From NCBI GenBank assembly GCA_015061285.1, contig SUWW01000011.1:89600-153599 (forward strand): a DNA stretch of 64,000 bases, written 5' to 3'. Position 1 is the first letter of the stretch; every line of letters begins with the position of its first letter. Positions 28,085 to 36,745 of the stretch are shown here, piece by piece. Under the pieces are notes generated by a model. It had not been told where the DNA came from, ran no database searches, and worked only from the letters and a program-made list of their open reading frames with translations. Source of the stretch: Bacteroidales bacterium (GTDB lineage Bacteria; Bacteroidota; Bacteroidia; Bacteroidales; Marinilabiliaceae). The position numbers and the translations under genes were made by a program.

Positions 28085-28633
28085 TCAATTTACCAATTGG
28101 TAGAACAATTGTCCAGCGATGTTGAGAGTGCAAAATGTATAACCGAGCGCGCTGAAATATCGACGTCCATCGACAACGTAGCAAACGGCATTTGCAGGAA
28201 TTTGAGTGTAGATAGCCCCTACAACGTATGGATCGGGAGCATAGAAACGATCATAGACTACATAGCGATAATGATTGTGCACAATGTGACGAACAGGCAT
28301 CGGACGCACATCGCTATAGTTGTAGTGATGAATCACACGCACTGGCGCAGGAGCTGGTGCATAGTGATGATGGTGATGATTAACTACTTTATGATGTCCA
28401 TAATCATTGTAATGAACATGTGATTTATGACTATTGCTATGGTTATAGGCATGTTGAGCGCGATTGTTGTTTACAACATTGTGGTGGTGCTGCGCTGGTT
28501 GACGCGATGTATTTGCAGAACGAGTTACAGTTTGATTATTGTGACGAGCACTATTCTGTGCAAGAATATTGCTATTTGCTGTGGCGAGAATGGCTATCGT
28601 CATTACTACTACCATTTTGAAATTCGTTTTCAT
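28085..28633 (-). CDS. Secreted histidine-rich protein
   Basis: A 182-residue exported protein with a signal peptide (about 1-25). Residues about 45-130 are extremely rich in His, Asn and Tyr, including runs HHH and HHHHH and many HxH pairs, then a compact C-terminal domain (VGAIYTQIPANAVCYVVDGRRYFSALGYTFCTLN) that resembles the small beta domain of DUF6515-type Bacteroidota proteins. The His-rich part suggests binding of Zn, Ni or Cu ions in the periplasm, either buffering or delivery. It is monocistronic and no transporter adjoins it. Function is inferred from composition only. Confidence 0.72.
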   Translation of the reverse strand: MKTNFKMVVVMTIAILATANSNILAQNSARHNNQTVTRSANTSRQPAQHHHNVVNNNRAQHAYNHSNSHKSHVHYNDYGHHKVVNHHHHHYAPAPAPVRVIHHYNYSDVRPMPVRHIVHNHYRYVVYDRFYAPDPYVVGAIYTQIPANAVCYVVDGRRYFSALGYTFCTLNIAGQLFYQLVN

Positions 28634-28771
28634 AATCGTCAGTATTAATTAGTTCGACATTTGCTAAGTGAACTGACGAAAATTGTGCCAAGAAAAGCCT
28701 ACCAGTAGACCTCGCTCTGCTTTCACCGACCAAAGGGGAGCAATATTCGACGAAAATCGAATTTGTATCGA

Positions 28772-28813
28772 CAAAAAAAGCAGAAGCACTATCGCTTGGG
28801 GCAACAGTGCTTC
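28772..28813 (-). terminator. Intrinsic terminator after DUF3737 gene
   Basis: GAAGCACT pairs with AGTGCTTC across a 15-base loop; on the minus strand it is followed by a T tract of seven. It lies 27 bases after the stop of the DUF3737 gene and ends the efflux/DUF3737 transcript. Confidence 0.82.
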
Positions 28814-28840
28814 CGTTTTATATAATCAAATAGTAAAATT

Positions 28841-29689
28841 CTACTTACGGCACAAAACCTTGCAGTCGCCTGGTGCTTTGAGGTTTTCGTCGATTATAAT
28901 CTCGCTAATTGTGTCGGCAGTGATGTGACCAGTGAGTGGATTTTTTACGCTGGTGATGTTGCCAATAATGTCGGCTTCCACGCTGGTGTACTCAAAAGCG
29001 AGGTCGGCAGCAGCGCCCATGGTGCAACGCTCCATCACGAGGCTGTGGGCATAGCATAAAGGTTGAGTACCATCAACATGGCTATCGATCATTCGTAGGT
29101 TGTGAGAATGCCAAGCGAGGTATTCGCCATTGATTTTGGAATTGTGCACAGTGATATTCTCGCTATTCCAAAAGGCATCTTTAGTATCTATCTCGCTGTC
29201 GTAGATTTCAATATTCTTACAGTATTGAAACGAATACTTCGCGCGAATGTGGCTATTGTAAATCTTTATGTTGTTGCTATGCAAAAATGGATAATCGCCA
29301 CCATCAATAGTTACATTGCGGAGTGTTATGCCATCGCAATGCCAAAAAGCTTCAGGAGTTTCGCGCATAGTTACGCCCTCGAGTGTTAGGTTTTGCATTT
29401 CGCGAAAGACCTTGGGCGATTCCACCAACGAATTCTTCATCAGCATATTACGAGAATACCACAGAGGCGCACGACAATCGACCGTCAATGTGCACCCATC
29501 GATAATGAAATTATCGTTGTGCCAAAATGGGTAACGACCTTCAAAACGGCAATTGTAAGCTTCAACATCGGCACACTCTTTCAGAGCCGACTCTCCAGTG
29601 TGAATAGTTACGCCACGCAAAACGACGTCCTTACTTCCAAAGAGTGGACGCTCGCCGCTAAATTCTTTGTTTTCTATTGTTGTTTTCAT
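28841..29689 (-). CDS. DUF3737-family right-handed beta-helix protein
   Basis: A 282-residue protein without signal peptide. It consists of short repeats such as SENITVHNSKINGEY, SNNIKIYNSHIRAKY and CKNIEIYDSEIDTKD, the pattern of stacked beta-helix rungs and of the DUF3737 family. The start MKTTIENKEFSGERPLFGSKDV is typical of it. No catalytic residues are known for the family. It begins nine bases after the stop of the efflux MFS gene, so it may be the last gene of that operon, although a functional link is not evident. Confidence 0.82.
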   Translation of the reverse strand: MKTTIENKEFSGERPLFGSKDVVLRGVTIHTGESALKECADVEAYNCRFEGRYPFWHNDNFIIDGCTLTVDCRAPLWYSRNMLMKNSLVESPKVFREMQNLTLEGVTMRETPEAFWHCDGITLRNVTIDGGDYPFLHSNNIKIYNSHIRAKYSFQYCKNIEIYDSEIDTKDAFWNSENITVHNSKINGEYLAWHSHNLRMIDSHVDGTQPLCYAHSLVMERCTMGAAADLAFEYTSVEADIIGNITSVKNPLTGHITADTISEIIIDENLKAPGDCKVLCRK

Positions 29690-29698
29690 GCAGCAAAG

Positions 29699-31315
29699 CT
29701 ACGCCTTTTTTTCTTGTCTCGCCATTCGTTTGAGCATTCGCTTCCCGACTTCGTTCCACGACTGCATTCGCTTGAACCCTCTACGAAGTGGCAACTTGTA
29801 GAGCAACAACAGCATACCCACAGAAAGACATACATAAGCCACTATACCATAAAGTTGCTTAATACTTACAAGCATGACGGTATGGCTAAAACTATCCATC
29901 TTGAAAGCAAATGGTATGTTCTCAACACTCATAGAAATATGGTCGAAGCACTGCGAAAAGCGGCTAATATTATCAGCAATAAAATAATTAAGTCCATAAG
30001 AATAAAAAGCAGCTCCAACAACTCCACCAATAACCATGTGAATCATATTGAATATAGATAGCGCCATAAAAAATGTCTGGAAAGTAAATATGTCATGCAA
30101 AAGTGTCATCAAAGCTATAGACATGATGGCAGCAGCCATACTACGCAACATAAGAGGCAATCGCAACGACTCGATATTCAGCGCGGACGATATGATATTG
30201 TAAAATATAATTAGGTAAGCAGCCAAAGCAAAAAAGGCAATGGTTACGAGTCGCAACTTGCTGAAGTCGCAAACCTTCATCCATAACAATGCAAATAGGC
30301 AGCCAATAACCACGCCCATAAAAGACCACCAATCGAGCCGAGCCGCAACGTGATCGGTATATTCCAAGCCATGCTCATAAAACACCTCTTCGAGCACATG
30401 CTCGGAAGCGAAGCATATTTCTGCAATGGTGATGATACTTAGAATAGGCAAGAAATGCTTTACGCGCCAAATCTGCGGATCGATATATGGTTGCTTGAGC
30501 CACAACATACGCACCACTATGAGAACAGAAGTTGCAATAGCAGCAATGCCCACAGTTCGCATAGATGCAGAGTGGAGCCAATCGAGAGTTTGACCATAGC
30601 AAAAAAAGAAAGCCCACTGCAATAGAAAAGCCAGCCATAGCAACGCGCTTATCCAATCGATGCCTTTAAGCGGCACTGGAGGCATAATATAGACAGCCTT
30701 CGTAATGATAATTAGCACAATAGCTATCGTCATATATATGCCAGACATGAGCCAATGCATATTTTCCCAAGCCGAGGTATAGGCTATTTGAGCAGCCAAA
30801 TAATCGCTCACTTGCATTGCACCTAAAATAAATATGTGCAACAAAGGGAAGAAGACGCGGAAATCACGCTTAGGAGTCATCCATAATTGGATGTTGCTCA
30901 TGCATTCGAATGTTCCTTGTATTTTGCAAAATCCACTTATTATGCAGAACAGCCACAACATAGGCAAGTTGGGCGCATAGGCAGCACCAATATTCGACAC
31001 AATCAGACCTACAGAAGCCCCAAGTAGCAATACTTTATTGGGAAAATGGAACTTCATTCTGAAAAGCAGAGGAAAATAGACTGCCATTCCAGCCAAATTG
31101 CAATAGAGACACATAAGAACATCTTCGAGCAAAAACTGACGAGTACTTATTATCTCATTGATAGCCCCCAGATATAAGCCGCCTCCAAGTTGAAAGCAGA
31201 AGGCAAACACTACATATATCCACGGGCGCAGAGGCTTAGGCACAAAATCGCGCATCATGGGCATGGCAAAGACCATTGGTGGGCCAGCATGAGTCTGCAT
31301 TTTTTGCTGTTCCAT
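29699..31315 (-). CDS. EmrB/DHA2-like MFS efflux permease
   Basis: A 538-residue inner membrane transporter with about 14 hydrophobic helices, a size and topology typical of DHA2 drug:proton antiporters. It works with the adjacent membrane-fusion protein and TolC-like outer membrane channel, forming a tripartite pump. Conserved residues of the MFS signature loop are weak (FRMKFHFPNKVLLLGASVGL), as in other Bacteroidota members of this cluster. Gene order is tolC-like, emrA-like, emrB-like. Substrate unknown. Confidence 0.85.
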   Translation of the reverse strand: MEQQKMQTHAGPPMVFAMPMMRDFVPKPLRPWIYVVFAFCFQLGGGLYLGAINEIISTRQFLLEDVLMCLYCNLAGMAVYFPLLFRMKFHFPNKVLLLGASVGLIVSNIGAAYAPNLPMLWLFCIISGFCKIQGTFECMSNIQLWMTPKRDFRVFFPLLHIFILGAMQVSDYLAAQIAYTSAWENMHWLMSGIYMTIAIVLIIITKAVYIMPPVPLKGIDWISALLWLAFLLQWAFFFCYGQTLDWLHSASMRTVGIAAIATSVLIVVRMLWLKQPYIDPQIWRVKHFLPILSIITIAEICFASEHVLEEVFYEHGLEYTDHVAARLDWWSFMGVVIGCLFALLWMKVCDFSKLRLVTIAFFALAAYLIIFYNIISSALNIESLRLPLMLRSMAAAIMSIALMTLLHDIFTFQTFFMALSIFNMIHMVIGGVVGAAFYSYGLNYFIADNISRFSQCFDHISMSVENIPFAFKMDSFSHTVMLVSIKQLYGIVAYVCLSVGMLLLLYKLPLRRGFKRMQSWNEVGKRMLKRMARQEKKA

Positions 31316-31338
31316 TATTATTTGCTCTCCTATGTATA

Positions 31339-32361
31339 TTAATACTTCACCTCACATTCAACGTTGAGTCCCGCACGCAAGAGACTGTTTTTATCACTAT
31401 CGTCAAGCATGATCTTTACAGGAATGCGTTGCTCTACCTTCACGAAATTGCCAGTGGCATTATCTTGCGGAATAACAGAATAGGCGGCACCAGTAGCACG
31501 AGAAATAGCCACCACATGTCCGGTGTAGACAACATCGGGAACAGCATCGGCCTTTATTTCTACTTCGGCACCCACTGCGATATTTGACAATTGAGTCTCA
31601 CGATAATTGGCAATAATCCATGCTTCGCCATCGGCAACAATGTCAACTATAGTCTGCCCAGGTTGAATAAGTTGTCCCTCTTGAATATCCTTTCGACCCG
31701 TAGTACCATCGCACGGAGCAACAATCACGGTATACGACAAATTGAGTTGCGCCAAATTGAGTTGCGCAGCCGCCACTTGAATAGCAGCATCGTTCTGCCC
31801 AAGACGAACAGTCTGTTCTTGCTTTATGAGCGCAGTAGAATTCTTCTGACGCATAAGTTGCTCGTAGCGAGCCTTGGTAGCATTGTAGTCCGTCTCTACC
31901 CTATCGTATTGCTGCTGAGTGGCAGCACCACGTTTCACAAGTTCAGCATATCTATTAAGCTCCGTCTCGGCATTTTTCAAACGAATAGCCACTTCTTCTA
32001 TTCCAGCATCGGTAACAGCGATATTGTTTTCGGTGGTCGAGATGGTCGTATTCATTGCCGTTTTTCCCGTCGTGGCATTCATAAAATCGGCCTTTGCTTG
32101 AGCCAAACGGAGACGAAACTCGGCATCTTCAATAATGAGAAGAGTGTCACCTTTTTTTACTTGTGCATATTCTGAAAAGCGAACCTCTTTCACAAAACCT
32201 TGCACTCGCGAGTTTACTGGCGTCACAAGTTGACGAACCTGAGCATTGTCGGTATATTCTACATTTCCAAGGTGAATAAAACGTGAGCATACCATACTCA
32301 CGCCACCAACAAGCATCAATACGACAACTACGTTAAATATAATTTTAGCAGAAATTTTCAT
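31339..32361 (-). CDS. HlyD/EmrA-family membrane fusion protein
   Basis: A 340-residue periplasmic adaptor anchored by one N-terminal membrane segment (about 8-28). The biotinyl-lipoyl-like part shows VNSRVQGFVKEVRFSEYAQVKKGDTLLIIEDAEF, followed by a coiled-coil hairpin (about 85-190) and the second lipoyl half (VIVAPCDGTTGRKDIQEGQLIQPGQ) and beta-barrel. It links the MFS permease (23 bases downstream) to the TolC-like channel (upstream). Length matches EmrA-type adaptors. Confidence 0.92.
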   Translation of the reverse strand: MKISAKIIFNVVVVLMLVGGVSMVCSRFIHLGNVEYTDNAQVRQLVTPVNSRVQGFVKEVRFSEYAQVKKGDTLLIIEDAEFRLRLAQAKADFMNATTGKTAMNTTISTTENNIAVTDAGIEEVAIRLKNAETELNRYAELVKRGAATQQQYDRVETDYNATKARYEQLMRQKNSTALIKQEQTVRLGQNDAAIQVAAAQLNLAQLNLSYTVIVAPCDGTTGRKDIQEGQLIQPGQTIVDIVADGEAWIIANYRETQLSNIAVGAEVEIKADAVPDVVYTGHVVAISRATGAAYSVIPQDNATGNFVKVEQRIPVKIMLDDSDKNSLLRAGLNVECEVKY

Positions 32362-32398
32362 GATTATTACTTATATATATCTATAAATCAATATATTA

Positions 32399-33718
32399 CT
32401 ACAACAAACCAACTGCAGCAAGAAGCAAGCAATGGCTATAAACAATCGACATTTGGGAATTAATAAGCATCAATTCGGCCGATAGTTGCTGATTCGATGC
32501 ATCGAGCATATCGGTGACCAATGCCATACCATTCAGATAGCGATACTGAATGACATCGTAGTTTTCGTGAGCAAGTTGAAGGCTTTTTTCGCGCGTCCTA
32601 CGAATCGACAAGGCCTCTTGATACTTAACATATGCAGCATGCACTTTAGCACGCATATCGTTTTGAAGAGCCTCATATTGCGTACGAGCTGTAGCAGTGG
32701 CGGTGCGGAGTTTGCTAACCGCGTGTTTTTGTTTGTATATAGCTCCAAGATTATAACTAACCCCTACGCCAACATACCAATAATTAACATTTTTATCGAT
32801 AGTGGGAATTTCAAACGTGATAGGCCCATTCAAGTTATCCTCAGCACGAAGCACTATAGTGGGTCGATAAGCAGCTTTTGCAATCTCTTCGCTTTTGGTA
32901 TTTATGTCGACTATCGACTCTGAGATGCGCACGGCAGGAGAGACGTCCACTTTTTGCAACCATTCCGACTCGTTGGCAACCGACTCTTGAAGGTTGACAA
33001 TATTAGTATCGGGCTCAATAACAGTAGAATGAGGCAAATCGAGAGCTGCCACAAGGTTGCTATTAGTTATATCGAATGCATTATGAGCCTGAGTCAAACG
33101 GAGGTCGAGATCTTGAAGTTGCATTTCGTAACGAGTGATGTCGCTCTTCAGAGCCGTACCAGCCTCATAATTAGCCTCAATGTCGTCTACGAGTTTTTGC
33201 GTTTGCTCTTTATTCTTCTGAAGAATAAGTATCTGGTTACGCAGTTGGCAAAGGTCGAGATAATAGCCAGCCACAAGAAGTCGGACGGCCTGACGATTAC
33301 CTTCGTAACGAAGCTTAGCAATAGTAGTTTTCAGTTCACTCAACTCAATAGACTTCTTTATTGCACCGCCAGCAAACAGCACTTGAGTGACAGCCACCGA
33401 AAAAGTGTTTCCGAAATGTGGTGTGGAGGTGTTGAAGCCATTCGAGAAATCACGGTCCATAATACGGACATCGCCCAAATAAGAGAGTTGCAAATTGAAA
33501 TCGATGTCGGGAGTTCGATTGCTCTTAGCTGAACTAACTCCCTCTTCGGCCTCTACTATTTCGCTTCTTGAGGCTGCAAGAGACAGACTCTGTTCGTCGG
33601 CAAGCTGAAAAACTTCGTCCATCGACAATCGTTTCGTTTGTGCTATGGCATTACTTATGCTAACAGTAGCAACAATTAGTAACGCACTAAATTTCAAATA
33701 CTTACAATTAATATACAT
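32399..33718 (-). CDS. TolC-family outer membrane efflux channel
   Basis: A 439-residue outer membrane factor with a signal peptide (MYINCKYLKFSALLIVATVSISNAIA). It shows the duplicated OEP architecture: two long alpha-helical hairpins (about 45-80, 140-215, 320-400) and beta strands between them, with motifs such as NFNNGFNTS-like FSNGFNTSTPHFGNTFSV and YKQKHAVSKLRTATATARTQYEAL. First gene of the efflux operon, with a well-formed promoter 20 bases upstream, and divergent from the AraC regulator. Confidence 0.92.
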   Translation of the reverse strand: MYINCKYLKFSALLIVATVSISNAIAQTKRLSMDEVFQLADEQSLSLAASRSEIVEAEEGVSSAKSNRTPDIDFNLQLSYLGDVRIMDRDFSNGFNTSTPHFGNTFSVAVTQVLFAGGAIKKSIELSELKTTIAKLRYEGNRQAVRLLVAGYYLDLCQLRNQILILQKNKEQTQKLVDDIEANYEAGTALKSDITRYEMQLQDLDLRLTQAHNAFDITNSNLVAALDLPHSTVIEPDTNIVNLQESVANESEWLQKVDVSPAVRISESIVDINTKSEEIAKAAYRPTIVLRAEDNLNGPITFEIPTIDKNVNYWYVGVGVSYNLGAIYKQKHAVSKLRTATATARTQYEALQNDMRAKVHAAYVKYQEALSIRRTREKSLQLAHENYDVIQYRYLNGMALVTDMLDASNQQLSAELMLINSQMSIVYSHCLLLAAVGLL

Positions 33719-33737
33719 ATCCTATTTTTTCGCAGAG

Positions 33738-33766
33738 CAAAACTACGCTCATAAGACATGCTACAA
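33738..33766 (-). promoter_or_regulatory. Promoter of efflux operon (-33 TTG, -7 TAGTTTTG)
   Basis: On the minus strand TTG (33766-33764) is followed after 18 bases by TAGTTTTG (33745-33738), a full -33/-7 arrangement of the Bacteroidota type, 20 bases upstream of the tolC-like ATG. Confidence 0.6.
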
Positions 33767-33821
33767 TTGTTCAAACCAACACGATATTTGTCAAATTCGA
33801 ACCAAAATCATACATACTATC

Positions 33822-33829
33822 TATATTTG
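33822..33829 (+). promoter_or_regulatory. Candidate -7 box for AraC regulator (TATATTTG)
   Basis: Exact TAnnTTTG match 40 bases upstream of the ATG of the AraC-type gene. The divergent efflux promoter lies about 56 bases away, so one regulator site could control both directions. Confidence 0.45.
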
Positions 33830-33868
33830 CGCAAAAAGATTTGTCCATATACAAATAATATTAATTCT

Positions 33869-34774
33869 ATGATTAAGAATAGTATACACGTATTTTCGAT
33901 TCCCGACATAGAGCGCTCGCACCGAGGAATGACCTACGGAGATCTTCTTTCGATATACCATAGCCAGCCAAACGAGAGCTTTCGCGCAGGAATAAATGGA
34001 CAAACGGCATTCTACCTAAAAGCCTATAGCTACATGCTTGTGCTCAATGGCAGTGCCGAAATGAACATTGCACAACACAGCTACAATGTGTCATCTGGTA
34101 ATTTGATTGTGTGCACTCCACTTCATTTGATTAAGTATGTGTCTACTTCGCGCGATTTTGAATTCTTCGTCATGTCTATTTCGACGCAAATGGTTGACCA
34201 ATTGCCACTCATCGATCTTCGCAGTAGAATAACAAGTGGGCTCGACACGGGGCGTCACCCAGTGAGCAAACTTAAGCCTCACGAAGTGGGCACTATTCTT
34301 CGCGCCTTCAACGACCTCTATACACAAACCTCTCGGCGCGACCATATATATTGGAAAGAGTTAATAGAAAATGCTTTGTGCAGATTCTTTTTAGAATACG
34401 ACAGTCTGAGAACCAACAACATGCCACCAAGCGAAAACCGAAGCAAACGGGCATCATCGATTTTCGACCAATTTATCCATTTAGCACAGCTACATTTCGT
34501 TGCTCATCACGATGTGTCGTTCTATAGCGATGCTCTCAACATTACGCCTCAATATCTCACCCGAATAACCAACCAACAAGCAAGTATCAAACCTTCGGAT
34601 TTCATTTCGGAGCTTCTATATGCCGAAGCGCGCAACCACCTTGCCACCTCATCGGCTACAATACAAAAGATAGCCAACGACCTTGGCTTTTCCGACCAAG
34701 CGGCGTTTTGCAAATTCTTTCGCCGCCGCTCTGGCATGTCGCCTAAAGAGTTTAGAATGAGCTACAAGCTATAA
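33869..34774 (+). CDS. AraC-family transcriptional regulator
   Basis: A 301-residue cytoplasmic regulator. The N-terminal cupin-like sensor (FYLKAYSYMLVLNGSAEMNIAQHSYNVSSGNLIVC) is followed by a C-terminal double helix-turn-helix (about 200-300; second HTH TIQKIANDLGFSDQAAFCKFFRRRSGMSPKEFR). I chose the ATG at 33869 (MIKNSIHVFSIPDIERSH); the reading frame is open further upstream but that stretch holds the promoter. It is divergent from the TolC/EmrAB-like operon and is its likely regulator; whether it activates or represses cannot be told. Confidence 0.9.
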   Translation: MIKNSIHVFSIPDIERSHRGMTYGDLLSIYHSQPNESFRAGINGQTAFYLKAYSYMLVLNGSAEMNIAQHSYNVSSGNLIVCTPLHLIKYVSTSRDFEFFVMSISTQMVDQLPLIDLRSRITSGLDTGRHPVSKLKPHEVGTILRAFNDLYTQTSRRDHIYWKELIENALCRFFLEYDSLRTNNMPPSENRSKRASSIFDQFIHLAQLHFVAHHDVSFYSDALNITPQYLTRITNQQASIKPSDFISELLYAEARNHLATSSATIQKIANDLGFSDQAAFCKFFRRRSGMSPKEFRMSYKL

Positions 34775-34821
34775 AGCGTGCGTTGAGCAATTGCTCTCCA
34801 CATTCACCATTGATACGGCTA

Positions 34822-36465
34822 TCAGTTAAGACCAATCTTCATCACATTGCGTTCAAAGTCGTCGCGATTGCCTGCTGCTTTGTTTTTGATGCGTGCACGA
34901 TAGGCATAAATAGAATTAGGAGAATAGTGCAAGAATTCGGCAATCTTGGAACTTTCGGTAATACCTAAGCGCACAAGAGCAAAAATTCGCAAGTCGGTAG
35001 AGAGGCTGTTTTCTGGAGGGACCATGCGCTCTTCTGGACGCAAAAGAGCATTGAAATCGTCGACGAAGGTTGGGAATATATGCAGAAACACCTCATCGAA
35101 GTGATGGAAGAGTTCTTCGAGTTCTTCGCTTTTCATCTGCTCCGAATCGGTCATGCGCAAAAGTTCCTTATACTGACCCGCCTTTAGCTTTCGGTTCATC
35201 TTGATGCGGTAGTTGTCGAGTTTGTCTATATACTCAGAACAGATGCTGAAGAAAGATCCGAGATATTCGTCTTTTACTCGATTGAGTTCATTCTGCTGCA
35301 ACATCGATTGGTGCAAATGTTCGTTCATTATCGAGAGTTTACTATTTGCATCGGAAAGTTGCTTATTGACGAGTTGCAACTGACTGCGCGAATAGGAAAG
35401 CTGACGACGTTTTTTCAATACGTAGAACAATAGGAGCAGCAGTACAATAGCAAGTAAGCTAATAATTATGATAGTATACGTTTGCCGCTTGTTGGCATCT
35501 TGCAAACTTTGCTTATACTGATTATTAATATTTATGACGATAGGCGCCACAAGCCACGAGCGCATGTGGGTGCTGAATTGTGACAAGCATTTCCACGAGA
35601 AGTCTACATAGTGAAAGGCTCTATCAGCGTTATCGTTGGTTAAGCTATTGGCAAGCGACCAGAGAGCCCCTTGATCCATTATGGCGAGTCGAATATCTAC
35701 TATGGCAGCCTGTGCCAACCAATAGCGATACATATCCGTTTGGTTTTGATTTCCGTATGCCAAAGCACGAAAATAGGCCATTGTAGCCCAATCGCGGCTA
35801 CCATGTTCGCAATGTTGTTCCCAGAAATTGCAACATTTGAAGGCTTCGTCGTATCGGCCTTCATTTATCTGCATAACAGTCATTTCGTGAATCCACGTGA
35901 GCGACAAACTGTCGGGATAAGCCAGAAGAGAATCGCGCATAGTGGCTGCATAGGTCGAAAACTCATCTCTAAGTTTAGGCTCGTGTGTATAATAACTCAT
36001 CTCGCCATAGAGTCGACCAAGGCAATAGTAGTATTTATGCTTCATATCGTCGCTAAGCGACTCCGATTTTAGTTTTTCGTAGTGAATATACGCCTCATGA
36101 TAGAAGCCCGACTCGGTAAGCTGATCGGCAAGGGCCATAAGGCTCTGTCGATAAAAATCTCGATTGCCCATTCGCTGCGAGATGTCGATACACATATATT
36201 GGTATGCTATAGCCGAATCGTTGTTGAATGGTTGATACTCTTCATAAATACTTTTAGCCCACGCAAAACGTTCTTCGAGGCTCTCAGTCTTTTGCAAGCG
36301 AGTCTTAAGAATGTTTATGCGCTCTGTTTTTTGTTGCAGGTATATTTGTGATGAATCGATAGCAATATCGATAGCATGATAGATAGAATCGAGTTGTTGG
36401 GATGTTATGCACAATACACTGTTAGATATGGATATGAGTATTAGGAGTAATGAGCCTTTTTTCAT
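34822..36465 (-). CDS. Membrane-bound DUF6377-type regulator (TPR, TM, HTH)
   Basis: A 547-residue protein with a signal peptide (MKKGSLLLILISISNSVLC), a helical TPR-like periplasmic region (about 45-310), one membrane segment (TYTIIIISLLAIVLLLLLFYVLKK, about 330-352), a coiled coil, and a cytoplasmic DUF6377-like domain ending in a LuxR-like helix-turn-helix (FALVRLGITESSKIAEFLHYSPNSIYAYRARIKNKA). Such proteins sit beside glycan-use loci and are believed to act as one-component transmembrane regulators. It is divergent from susC, so it is the probable regulator of the beta-glucan locus, acting on the shared 280-base spacer. Confidence 0.82.
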   Translation of the reverse strand: MKKGSLLLILISISNSVLCITSQQLDSIYHAIDIAIDSSQIYLQQKTERINILKTRLQKTESLEERFAWAKSIYEEYQPFNNDSAIAYQYMCIDISQRMGNRDFYRQSLMALADQLTESGFYHEAYIHYEKLKSESLSDDMKHKYYYCLGRLYGEMSYYTHEPKLRDEFSTYAATMRDSLLAYPDSLSLTWIHEMTVMQINEGRYDEAFKCCNFWEQHCEHGSRDWATMAYFRALAYGNQNQTDMYRYWLAQAAIVDIRLAIMDQGALWSLANSLTNDNADRAFHYVDFSWKCLSQFSTHMRSWLVAPIVININNQYKQSLQDANKRQTYTIIIISLLAIVLLLLLFYVLKKRRQLSYSRSQLQLVNKQLSDANSKLSIMNEHLHQSMLQQNELNRVKDEYLGSFFSICSEYIDKLDNYRIKMNRKLKAGQYKELLRMTDSEQMKSEELEELFHHFDEVFLHIFPTFVDDFNALLRPEERMVPPENSLSTDLRIFALVRLGITESSKIAEFLHYSPNSIYAYRARIKNKAAGNRDDFERNVMKIGLN

Positions 36466-36556
36466 TTCTTTTACATTTCATTTGCGACCGTAAAGATAAT
36501 TTTACTTTGCCACATGAGCAGAATATTGACAAAATTATAGCTTCAAATCGCTATAT

Positions 36557-36669
36557 TTAGGACACAACAATCCATATTTATTTTTCACTTCATTTTTATA
36601 TATACTTAGAACACAACAAATTACAAAACAAAACACATAAACAAATCCATATTTACATAAATATGTAAA
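36557..36669. promoter_or_regulatory. Candidate operator cluster upstream of susC
   Basis: The 280-base spacer between the DUF6377 regulator and susC holds three paired motifs. TTAGGACACAACAA (36557-36570) recurs as TTAGAACACAACAA (36606-36619), 49 bases apart. TCCATATTTA occurs at 36571-36580 and again at 36646-36655. An inverted repeat TTTACATA-AA-TATGTAAA occupies 36652-36669, 77 bases before the susC ATG. A one-mismatch -7 box (TAGACTTG) is at 36692-36699. The region is otherwise very A/T rich. Confidence 0.5.
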
Positions 36670-36745
36670 AAGCTACAATCGATAAGAGTAGTAGACTTGC
36701 ACTATGTGTTAATAAAATCTAATTCATCAACAACAAACTATCATT

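Noticed and set aside
29694..29701. TAGCTTTG -7-like box just before the DUF3737 start
   Set aside because: It includes the TAG stop codon of the upstream MFS gene and has no -33 element; the nine-base gap suggests read-through from the efflux operon.
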